From Oscillospiraceae bacterium (lineage in GTDB: Bacteria; Bacillota; Clostridia; Oscillospirales; Acutalibacteraceae): a stretch of DNA of 58,325 nt. Position 1 is the stretch's first letter, and every line of letters starts with the position of its first letter. A program made the position numbers and the translations under genes. Shown here piece after piece: positions 51,748 to 58,325 of this stretch. Below the pieces are notes generated by a model. It did not search any database. It saw nothing but the letters and a program-made list of their open reading frames with translations, and was not told where the DNA came from. The stretch covers positions 1-58,325 of the forward strand of contig JAISUW010000047.1 of NCBI GenBank assembly GCA_031271865.1. Reading direction: 5' to 3'.

Positions 51748-53877
51748 TTACTTTACTTTCTGGTCGAGGTAGCAGGTATATTTGAATCGGTCATTTGCCA
51801 CTTGCAGGGACGACCCTGTCGTAAGCGGCGGGATTTTGGTCTTGGCATCGGTAATCTTGGTGCCGTTGATAACGACCCCTTTACCGGCAATCTTCTGCGC
51901 GTTCGTCACTTCCATACGCTTGCCCTTGATGGCTTTCAGCTCCATCTTGGGCGCCTCGCCCTGCGGCGCGAACTGAAGTGTACCCCGTTCGGCGCGGTAA
52001 GGAATAATCCGGGATAAGAAGTCCTTATCAAATTTTCCCTTACCGTTCTTCAGGTCGCTGACGCCCGGCTTCTGCGCTGCACCGTTGATGCGCGGTCTGT
52101 CCACCATCTTCTTGGAGAAGCGCCGCTTAAACACATATCCGAGCAGGAAAGCAAGCAGCGCCGCCAGCCAAATCAGCTTCACAATCAGGCCGCCGTGCTT
52201 ATCCCAGAAAGAACGGTTGTCCTTAATCTTTACCGTACCCTCGGCTTCTCCCGTCCATACGCCGTCATTGTATTTGCCGGCATAGTTCAGGTCATAGCCT
52301 TGGGAGGTATAGACACCGCCCGCGGGCTTTTCGTCCTCCATATCCGCCAACACCGGGTAGATATGGTATACGCCGAGGTCGGCGGTTTTGGCAACTTTCA
52401 GTGGGGCAAAACCCTGCGCCTCGGTCTTGTAAGTCAAATCCGGCAGTTCGGCAGCTTTCCACTCTTCCTCTGTCAGGTCGCGCCCATCCGCCTGCATCTT
52501 GACCTTGATGGGCTCGTCGGCATTGACAATGCCGTCCTTGGCGACTTCATAGGCGGGCTCCGAAAGGGTTACGAATGTGACCTCGCGGTTTTCAAATACG
52601 GTAAACTCCAGCCCGGTGGAAACCGTGTTATACTTCAAGAAGAGCGCGTTGGCATCCACCTTCAATGTCCCCTCTTTGAGGCTGACGGTATCGCCCTGCT
52701 TCACCTGCGTGATTTCACCGCCGTTCTCCACAGTCGCTGTGTACTGCACATCCCCCAAGAGCTTGGACTGCGGGAGTGCCGTATTCGTCAGGGGATTCAA
52801 GAAGCCGAAATCCACCTTGTATTCGCCCGCATTCAGCTTCCCCAAATCCGTGACTTCCTTATTGGTATCCGCATCATACAAATGCGCGGCGATGGATACA
52901 TTCGGCTTGTAGTACACCTCTATGCTGTCCGCCCCGGTGATGGCAGCGGCATAGTTTCCCACATCAAAGTCCCCCCGGAAAGTAGCCACCCTGCCATGGA
53001 GATTGGTGTCCACCTCCGCGCCGCTGAAGCCGTTCCCGGAGGAAGCTTTCTCGCTGTACTTCACCTCCACCGTAGAAGCAGGCGGGAAAGCCTTCCCTGC
53101 GGCATTGGTGATATTCCCAATGTTCACATTCTCGCCTTGCGCAAATACAACCAACTCGCTCATCGGCACATCAAAACTGAAGCTCGTTCCGGTCAGAGCC
53201 AGTTTGTTCTGCTGGAATATCCGGGAGGATATGTCTGTCACTTTGCTTAGTATTTCCCCGGAACCTCCGGCTTTCTCAAAGTATATCCCATTGCTTTCGT
53301 TCGCCGTTACCGTCGCACCTGCCGCACCCATAGACAGGAAAATAACCTTAATGGCATCGCTCTTTTTCGCAAAGGCCGCATCCACTATCTCCGCTGTATC
53401 GGGTTTGTCGAAAGCACCGTCAGTCAGCACCACTAGCCACTTTTCGTCGCCGGCGGCTTTCTCCAAATCACTCATGGCGCGGCGCACAGTGTTAAACGGC
53501 GTGTTGCCCGGCGCCGTCAGCATATTGTGTACACTTGCGACATTCGCTCCGGCACCGTCCGCGCCGTGCAAATCCAGCTTCCATGACCCGGCTTTCCCAT
53601 TGGAAAAATCACTCATGACATACACTTTCATGTTGTCATTCGCTTTGAGCATAGCAGCAAAGACTTCCATGGCATACTTTGCCTGGCACCAGCTGTCGTT
53701 CTCCCCGACCTGCTGTGTTCCGGTCTTCCAAGTCATGCTCCCACTGTCGTCATACACCACATGGATAACACGCGACGGCTCCTCGGCAGCGTCAACCCCA
53801 TACGCCAACACGCCCGCCGAGAGGGCGAGCAAGCACAACGCGGTCAAAGCAACTCTTATTACCCTTCGCAGAACCAA
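51748..53877 (-). CDS. Secreted, membrane-anchored VWA-domain protein
   Basis: A protein of about 709 residues. It has a signal peptide (RRVIRVALTALCLLALSAG), then an extracellular von Willebrand A domain with an intact MIDAS: VVYDDSGSM near residue 43, TPFNTVRRA (Thr) and VVLTDGAFD (Asp). Two or more beta-rich domains follow (about 230-550). One membrane segment lies near 563-583. A basic cytosolic tail of about 125 residues (KRRFSKKMVDRPR onward) follows. An ATG at 53886 is in frame, but AAAGGA directly abuts it; TTG at 53877 is 8 nt from that site and is the likelier start. A strong promoter lies at 54030-54058. It is the first gene of the operon and could sense an outside ligand and pass it to the tubulin-like protein; that is inference. 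Confidence 0.85.
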   Translation of the reverse strand: MVLRRVIRVALTALCLLALSAGVLAYGVDAAEEPSRVIHVVYDDSGSMTWKTGTQQVGENDSWCQAKYAMEVFAAMLKANDNMKVYVMSDFSNGKAGSWKLDLHGADGAGANVASVHNMLTAPGNTPFNTVRRAMSDLEKAAGDEKWLVVLTDGAFDKPDTAEIVDAAFAKKSDAIKVIFLSMGAAGATVTANESNGIYFEKAGGSGEILSKVTDISSRIFQQNKLALTGTSFSFDVPMSELVVFAQGENVNIGNITNAAGKAFPPASTVEVKYSEKASSGNGFSGAEVDTNLHGRVATFRGDFDVGNYAAAITGADSIEVYYKPNVSIAAHLYDADTNKEVTDLGKLNAGEYKVDFGFLNPLTNTALPQSKLLGDVQYTATVENGGEITQVKQGDTVSLKEGTLKVDANALFLKYNTVSTGLEFTVFENREVTFVTLSEPAYEVAKDGIVNADEPIKVKMQADGRDLTEEEWKAAELPDLTYKTEAQGFAPLKVAKTADLGVYHIYPVLADMEDEKPAGGVYTSQGYDLNYAGKYNDGVWTGEAEGTVKIKDNRSFWDKHGGLIVKLIWLAALLAFLLGYVFKRRFSKKMVDRPRINGAAQKPGVSDLKNGKGKFDKDFLSRIIPYRAERGTLQFAPQGEAPKMELKAIKGKRMEVTNAQKIAGKGVVINGTKITDAKTKIPPLTTGSSLQVANDRFKYTCYLDQKVK

Positions 53878-54029
53878 AGTTACCATTCCTTTCCGACTTT
53901 ATACCGACCGGCTGAAATGCCTCCGGTAACGAACCATGCACCCCGAGAGCTGCCGCAACTGTAAATACCTATTATGATACAACCGCTGTTATGGACACGC
54001 TCCATCATGTCAGCTCACTACTATCACTG

Positions 54030-54058
54030 ATTATACTACACTGCCACCCAAAAGTCAA
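54030..54058 (-). promoter_or_regulatory. Sigma-A promoter of the VWA-tubulin operon
   Basis: Minus strand -35 TTGACT, 17-bp spacer, consensus -10 TATAAT. It gives a leader of about 140 nt. The 317-bp gap 53878-54193 holds this promoter, the leader and the divergent promoter at 54133; no other gene is seen. Confidence 0.85.
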
Positions 54059-54132
54059 GATATTTCCGACGGTTTTCCCCGTGAGAATTTTTGCCTGCGA
54101 AGGCGTGCAACCGTAATTATTTGGAAGCCCCC

Positions 54133-54161
54133 TTGCTTTTTTTATAAAAACGGCGTATAAT
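54133..54161 (+). promoter_or_regulatory. Sigma-A promoter of the primase-helicase gene
   Basis: -35 TTGCTT, 17-bp spacer, consensus -10 TATAAT. The spacer end AAAAACGGCG is identical to that of the RNase J promoter at 5385. Confidence 0.75.
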
Positions 54162-54193
54162 CTTCTTATATTACCAATACATGGGAGGCTTCC

Positions 54194-56677
54194 ATGACCG
54201 AAGAAGAACGTCTGCTGCAAGAGAACGCTGCCCTGCGGGAGGAACTTGCCCGCTTGCAGGCATTGCCCGTTCCGGGCACGGATTGCCCCTACGGGGCACC
54301 AATGCCCCTACGGGGCACGAATGCCCCTACGGGGCACCCCCGCCCCAACGCAGTCCCCACGCGCTACCCCACCGCGGAGATGCGGATAGCGTTATTCCTT
54401 TCGCTGTTCAAGGGAAGGGGGGATGTGTACGCCAAACGCTGGCAGAATTACAAGACGGGGCAGAGCGGGTACGCACCGGCTTGCGCGAACGAATGGGAGC
54501 GCGGGGTATGCGGAAAGCCGCGGCAAAAGTGCGGGGACTGCCCGCACAGCAGTTTTATGCAACTGACGGAGCAGGTGGTTTACAACCACCTTGCGGGCAA
54601 AAGCCCCAACGGTTCGGATGTGGTAGGGATTTATCCTCTTACAACGGATGATTGTTGTTATTTTCTTGCGATAGACTTTGACGCCCATGGGGCGGACAGC
54701 GGCGATTGGCAGGCGGATGTCCGCGCTTTCCGCGCAGCGTGTGCAGAGCTGGGCTTGCAAGCTGCCATAGAACGCTCGCGGAGCGGCAAGGGAGCGCACG
54801 CATGGTTTTTCTTTGATGGAAAAATAGAGGCTGCAACCGCCCGTGACTTTGGATCCGGATTACTGAGCTATGCCATGCAGCGCAATTCCGCACTTTCGTT
54901 CGATTGTTACGACCGTATGTTCCCGAACCAAGACAATGTCCCCAAGGGCGGCTTCGGCAACCTGATAGCCCTGCCCCTGCAAGGGTTTGCCCGCAAGGAC
55001 GGCAACAGCCTCTTTGTGGACGAAGAGTTCCGCCCCTACCTGCAGCAGTGGGACTACCTCGGCTCGCTGCCGCGCTACTCCCTCCTGCAAGTGCAGGACA
55101 TCATCTGGCGGATAGGCGCCGGCTTGGGGCACTTGGCCTACAACGAGGAGGAGGAAGCCGCCACGCCGTGGCAGCGCAAGCGCGAGCCGGCACCCCTCAC
55201 CCCGGAGGACTTCCCGCCGCTGCTGGAGGTGACCCGCGCCAACGGCTTGTATGTCCCACGCGAAGGTCTCTCGGAGCGCGCCATAGACCGAATCAAACGC
55301 CTCGCCGCTTTCCCCAACCCGGAGTTCCAAAAGGCGCAAGCCCTGCGCCTGCCCATCTGGAACATCCAGCGCGTCATCAGTTGCGCGGACTTCACGGCCA
55401 AGCACCTTGTGCTCCCCCGCGGGTGCGAGGAGAACTTAGCCGCGCTGCTGCGCAGCGCCGGGACGGCGTATGCCGTCAGCGACCGCCGCAACCCCGGACA
55501 GTCGCTGAAAGCCTCTTTCAATGCCGAGCTTTGGCCGGAGCAGGTACCCGCCGCCCAAGCGATTCTCGCCGAGGACTACAGCGTCCTGTCCGCCACCACA
55601 GCTTTCGGGAAGACGGTAGTGGCGAGCTATATCATCGCGCAGCGCAAGGTGAACACGCTCATCCTCGTCCACACCAATGCCCTGATGGAGCAGTGGAAGA
55701 AAGCTCTCAGCTTCTTTCTCACCATAGACGAGCCCCTCCCTGAGGAACCTGCGCCGGAAGAGGGCAAGAAGCCCAAGAAGAGGGCACGCCTCTCCCACAT
55801 CGGGCAGAAGGGCGGCGGGAAAGACACCGCCTTGGGCTTTGTAGATATTGCCATCATGCAGTCTCTGACGCATGGGGATGAGGTCGACCCCATGGTGCGG
55901 GACTACGGCATGGTCATCTGTGACGAGTGCCACCATATCTCCGCCGTTAGCTTTGAGCGCATTATGAAAGCCGCCAACCCCACCTATACGGTCGGTCTTT
56001 CGGCTACACCCAAGCGGCGCGACGGACTGCAGCCCATCATCTTCATGCAGTGCGGCCCCATCCGCTATACGGTGGATGCGATAGAGCAAGCCAGGCGGCA
56101 AGGTATCGGCCGCTTCATTCTCCTGCGGGAGACTGCCTTTATACAGCCTGCCTTACCGGACGGCGGCAAGCAGAATGTATCCATCCTCCACGACCGCATC
56201 CTCCACGACGAGGCGCGCAACCGACAGATAGTGAAGGATGTCTTGTACTCCCTCTCTAAGGGACGCAGTTGCATTGTCCTCACCAAGCTGGTGGAACACG
56301 CGCAGGTCCTCGCCGCTTACATCTCCGCAGAAAGCGAGAACGTTATCGTCCTCACCGGCAAGGGAGCCGCTAAGCCAAAGCGCGAGGCCTTGGAGCGCGT
56401 CAAGAGCATCCCGCCGGAGGAGCGGCTGTGCATCGTCGCCACCGGTTCCTACATCGGGGAGGGCTTTGACGAGCCGCGCTTGGATACACTCTTCCTCGCT
56501 GCGCCGGTGGCTTGGCAGGGGACGCTGCAGCAGTACTGCGGTCGCCTCCATAGGGAATACCCCGGCAAGGAGAACGTCTTTGTCTTTGACTACCAAGACA
56601 CCGGCAGCCCTATCCTGATGGCCATGTTCCGTAAGCGGCTCCAGGGGTATGAGGACATGGGCTACAGCATGCGCTAG
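54194..56677 (+). CDS. TOTE-type archaeo-eukaryotic primase fused to a DEAD/DECH helicase
   Basis: The 827-residue protein starts with a short coiled coil (RLLQENAALREELARLQ), then repeat-encoded sequence (residues about 30-50), then a Cys cluster (CANEWERGVCGKPRQKCGDC) and an AEP primase domain. Its metal motif is LAIDFDAHG (about 158), then ERSRSGKGAHAWFFF (about 193) and MFPNQDNVPKGGFGNLIALPLQG. From about 440 it is a superfamily 2 helicase: SATTAFGKTVVA (Walker A with Phe in place of the usual Gly, about 466), DECHH (about 576), SATPKRRDG, and QYCGRLHR (motif VI). The order matches the primase-helicase of TOTE conflict systems, which are linked to genome conflict. GGAGG precedes ATG 54194. 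No restriction or transposon partner is next to it. Confidence 0.85.
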   Translation: MTEEERLLQENAALREELARLQALPVPGTDCPYGAPMPLRGTNAPTGHPRPNAVPTRYPTAEMRIALFLSLFKGRGDVYAKRWQNYKTGQSGYAPACANEWERGVCGKPRQKCGDCPHSSFMQLTEQVVYNHLAGKSPNGSDVVGIYPLTTDDCCYFLAIDFDAHGADSGDWQADVRAFRAACAELGLQAAIERSRSGKGAHAWFFFDGKIEAATARDFGSGLLSYAMQRNSALSFDCYDRMFPNQDNVPKGGFGNLIALPLQGFARKDGNSLFVDEEFRPYLQQWDYLGSLPRYSLLQVQDIIWRIGAGLGHLAYNEEEEAATPWQRKREPAPLTPEDFPPLLEVTRANGLYVPREGLSERAIDRIKRLAAFPNPEFQKAQALRLPIWNIQRVISCADFTAKHLVLPRGCEENLAALLRSAGTAYAVSDRRNPGQSLKASFNAELWPEQVPAAQAILAEDYSVLSATTAFGKTVVASYIIAQRKVNTLILVHTNALMEQWKKALSFFLTIDEPLPEEPAPEEGKKPKKRARLSHIGQKGGGKDTALGFVDIAIMQSLTHGDEVDPMVRDYGMVICDECHHISAVSFERIMKAANPTYTVGLSATPKRRDGLQPIIFMQCGPIRYTVDAIEQARRQGIGRFILLRETAFIQPALPDGGKQNVSILHDRILHDEARNRQIVKDVLYSLSKGRSCIVLTKLVEHAQVLAAYISAESENVIVLTGKGAAKPKREALERVKSIPPEERLCIVATGSYIGEGFDEPRLDTLFLAAPVAWQGTLQQYCGRLHREYPGKENVFVFDYQDTGSPILMAMFRKRLQGYEDMGYSMR
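54285..54335. repeat. Three hairpin units inside the primase-helicase gene
   Basis: GCCCC-TAC-GGGGC at 54285-54297, 54304-54316 and 54323-54335, at an exact 19-bp period. Because 19 is not a multiple of three, each copy is read in a different frame, but three copies (57 bp) keep the gene in frame. Same unit as in pheA and between nifS and iscU. Confidence 0.92.
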
Positions 56678-56707
56678 CCGGAGGCGTGAGGAAGACGAAC
56701 ACAAACC

Positions 56708-56759
56708 GCCCCTATGAAGCCGTTTCATAAGGGCATCTTATATAGGAATCATATATAAG
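56708..56759. repeat. Two hairpins between converging genes
   Basis: Hairpin one, GCCC...GGGC with an inner TATGAA/TTCATA stem (56708-56734); hairpin two, CTTATATA / TATATAAG (56737-56759). They lie between the primase-helicase and the convergent isomerase gene and may stop transcription from both sides, although T-runs are poor. Confidence 0.5.
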
Positions 56760-56798
56760 CAGCACTTTTATTTTGTGCGGCCTGCTCAGGCTGTGCGC

Positions 56799-57569
56799 TT
56801 ACTTTGTGAGGAAGCGGTAGCTGCGTGCCAGTTCCTCTATGGGGTCTTTGTTATAGGAGCTGTCCTGCTCCACGAAAGCATATTCTGTACCGATTTCGGC
56901 AAAGGCATCATAGATGGGCTGCCATACCAAGTCGCCGTCACCGCAAGCCGTAAAGCGCGGCTGACGCTCCCCTGCCTCGTCTTTCCAGTCTAAGAAACCG
57001 TCTTTATAGTGACAGACCTGCACACGGCCTTTGGCTTGGCGTATGGTTTGCGCTACATCGCGCCCGGCGTATGCCACCCAGTAGGTATCCAGCGTAAAGC
57101 CGAACACATCGGGGTCGGTTTCGTTGAGTAGGACATCCCAAATGGTCTCGCCGTCTTTCTCTGCCAAGAACTCGAAGGCGTGGTTGTGGTACTGGAAGCG
57201 CAGCCCCGCTTTCTTAATCGCGGCAAGGGAGGCGGCATATTCTTTCAGGAATGCCCGTGCGCCGTCCGGACCGCTCTGCATGGGCCCGGGCAGGGCGCCG
57301 ATGCCGATATTGGGGTTGTCCATGCGCTTGTGTTCCTCAATCACGGCATCAATGTCGTCCAGCAAGCGACCGGTGGCGACGTGCGTCAGCTTAATCCCGA
57401 CGCCGAGGCTGTCGCAGAGGGCTTTGGTGGCATCCGGGTTGAAGGGAGCGTAGGGAGAGAGCTGAACCCATTTGTAGCCGATGTCCGCCAAAGTGGTGAT
57501 GGTCTGCTTCTGCCCTTCGGGTGTCTTGACGAGGTCGCGGACGCTGTAGAGCTGTGCGCCGATTTTCAT
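56799..57569 (-). CDS. Sugar phosphate isomerase/epimerase (TIM barrel)
   Basis: The 256-residue protein is a xylose-isomerase-like TIM barrel, a paralogue of the gene at 23233-24057. Motifs: IGAQLYSVRDLVKT at the start, GYKWVQLSPYAPF, LKLTHVATG-type IKLTHVATG, FQYHNHAFEFL (metal His), FTLDTYWVAYAGRD, VCHYKDGF and a final FVEQDSSY. Both paralogues share the QLYS, YHNH, TYW-type and EQD motifs. The substrate is unknown. The ATG at 57569 follows GGAGGCCTCCC. It is monocistronic, with a sigma-A promoter at 57615-57643. Confidence 0.85.
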   Translation of the reverse strand: MKIGAQLYSVRDLVKTPEGQKQTITTLADIGYKWVQLSPYAPFNPDATKALCDSLGVGIKLTHVATGRLLDDIDAVIEEHKRMDNPNIGIGALPGPMQSGPDGARAFLKEYAASLAAIKKAGLRFQYHNHAFEFLAEKDGETIWDVLLNETDPDVFGFTLDTYWVAYAGRDVAQTIRQAKGRVQVCHYKDGFLDWKDEAGERQPRFTACGDGDLVWQPIYDAFAEIGTEYAFVEQDSSYNKDPIEELARSYRFLTK

Positions 57570-57614
57570 GGGAGGCCTCCTATAAATTGGTGTTATGTCT
57601 GAATTCACTTGCGT

Positions 57615-57643
57615 ATTGTACCACAAAGTGTTTGGAATGTCAA
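57615..57643 (-). promoter_or_regulatory. Sigma-A promoter of the isomerase gene
   Basis: Minus strand -35 TTGACA, 17-bp spacer, -10 TACAAT. Confidence 0.8.
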
Positions 57644-57711
57644 GCCGTTGTTTGGAAGAGATTCGAAGCGGGCGTTGCCGCTGCCGGGCTGCGGCGGTGA
57701 GAGGGTTCAGG

Positions 57712-57965
57712 TTTCGTCATTTTCACGATTGTTCGAGTGTGTTTTTGGGTGTTTTCCGTCATTTTGCACAAACGGGGGTGGCTTGGCTGCGGCAGGGCGC
57801 GTTTGCGGGTTTCGTCATTTTCACGATTGTTCGAGTGTGTTTTTGCGTGTTTTCCGTCATTTTGCACAAACGCAGGTCGCTTGGCTGCGGCGGGGCGGGG
57901 TTGCGGATTTCGTCATTTTCACGATTGTTTGGTTGTGTTTTTGGGTGTTTTCCGTCATTTTGTAC
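57712..57965 (-). repeat. Three 98-bp tandem units of the dispersed element
   Basis: Units start at 57712, 57810 and 57908 (exact 98-bp period). Each starts TTTCGTCATTTTCACGATTG and ends about CCGTCATTTTGCACAAA, the reverse complement of the ~60-bp element at 8.3, 9.7 and 35.9 kb. The 38-bp spacers are GC-rich and similar to each other (GCTTGGCTGCGGCxGGGCG). No gene is seen from 57644 to the window end. Confidence 0.92.
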
Positions 57966-58069
57966 AAATCTGAGGAGGCTTACTTTTTTCGTTCCGGATG
58001 CCCTTTGCCGACGGAAGCGTAAAAAATAAAGGGTACCCCCTCCATAAGCGACGGCTTCCTTCATCTACT

Positions 58070-58097
58070 ATTATACTTATTTTTGCGCGTTTGTCAA
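58070..58097 (-). promoter_or_regulatory. Sigma-A promoter pointing into the 98-bp repeats
   Basis: Minus strand -35 TTGACA, 16-bp spacer, -10 TATAAT. The predicted transcript runs from about 58063 into the tandem repeats, with no convincing protein frame in between. Confidence 0.65.
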
Positions 58098-58218
58098 GGG
58101 TTTTAAAAAAATTTACATTTCTTGTGATTTTTGGGCGCCGCTTTTTTTCGGATTGTTTGCAATTTCTTGGTGTGAAGCACAAAAGTGCTAAATAAAAAAT
58201 GATATTCTATAATTCGAC

Positions 58219-58247
58219 TTGACAAATGCTGCTTGCTATGGTAAAAT
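58219..58247 (+). promoter_or_regulatory. Sigma-A promoter near the window end
   Basis: -35 TTGACA, 17-bp spacer, -10 TAAAAT. The transcript would begin near 58254 and start with a hairpin AGCCGC-7-GCGGCT (about 58254-58272). The gene or RNA it serves lies beyond the window. Confidence 0.7.
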
Positions 58248-58325
58248 AATGAAAGCCGCTTGTCCGGCGGCTTGGCGGTGTCCTCCCGGTCCTCCTGTGT
58301 GGTTTGTTTTTTGCAAATTGCATGA

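Noticed and set aside
57712-57965. Possible CRISPR array
   Set aside because: The period is 98 bp, the repeats are about 60 bp and the spacers resemble each other. No cas genes are near.
57759-58064. Minus-strand open frame of 101 codons across the 98-bp repeats
   Set aside because: The repeat length is not a multiple of three, the frame is low-complexity, and it has no ribosome site or family match.
1-58325. tRNA, rRNA or insertion sequence genes
   Set aside because: I looked for T-loop motifs, rRNA signatures and transposase-like proteins on both strands and found none that hold up; a covariance search was not possible here.

Overview
The window looks like chromosomal DNA from a GC-rich, spore-forming member of the Clostridia. 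It carries spoIIAA-spoIIAB-sigF, a spoIIIAB gene, a spoIIIAG gene and promoter motifs that fit sigma-E, sigma-G and Spo0A control. The other genes (IspE, RNase J, YggS, MazF/NdoA, family I.5 lipase) also fit Firmicutes. No rRNA, tRNA, transposase or CRISPR array was found. Gene density is high and most intergenic regions are short.

Layout. 0.2-5.2 kb (minus): hisJ, ispE, a GH5 glycosidase, a DUF2804 protein and a stand-alone spoIIIAB. 5.4-8.3 kb (plus): RNase J with a long AT-hook-like N-terminus, then rplI. 8.4-9.9 kb (minus): hisD, flanked by two copies of a dispersed repeat. 10-18 kb (plus): nifS-iscU, a xylulokinase, a TM2 protein, a znuCB-type metal ABC transporter, queA and the spoIIA operon. 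18-24 kb (minus): a VTT membrane protein, an M19 dipeptidase and an aromatic operon (sugar isomerase, pheA, aroE-aroK fusion, aroQ). 24.2 kb: a DUF1540 gene with a forespore-type promoter. 24.5-30 kb (plus): mutL-miaA-HlyD-yggS. 31-35.6 kb: a phosphoribosyltransferase and three secreted proteins (DUF4474-like, metallo-beta-lactamase fold, lipase). 36 kb: stand-alone spoIIIAG, then mazF/ndoA.

The most unusual region is 37.4-56.7 kb. One minus-strand run of four large genes encodes, in order, a secreted and membrane-anchored VWA protein, a 1156-residue tubulin/FtsZ-like GTPase, a two-TM protein with a large cytosolic part, and a 1359-residue multi-TM protein ending in a zinc ribbon and a HELTH metallopeptidase. 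It continues into sbcD-sbcC. Divergent from it lies a primase-helicase of the TOTE type. I read the four genes as one envelope-spanning, cytoskeleton-linked machine of unknown job. Tubulin-like plus VWA neighbourhoods have been proposed before as membrane-remodelling systems, but this gene combination and the protease are not something I can match to a described system.

A second theme is repeats. Small hairpins with 5-9 bp stems and mostly 3-nt loops occur between genes and also inside coding regions (pheA, yggS, the primase-helicase, the 1359-residue protein). In the last gene six 24-bp units keep perfect palindromes through paired base changes. A separate ~60-bp element occurs as single copies around hisD and near 35.9 kb, and as three exact-period 98-bp tandem units at 57.7-58.0 kb, with a promoter pointing into them. 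Other modules recur at the window start and at 35.65-36.0 kb.
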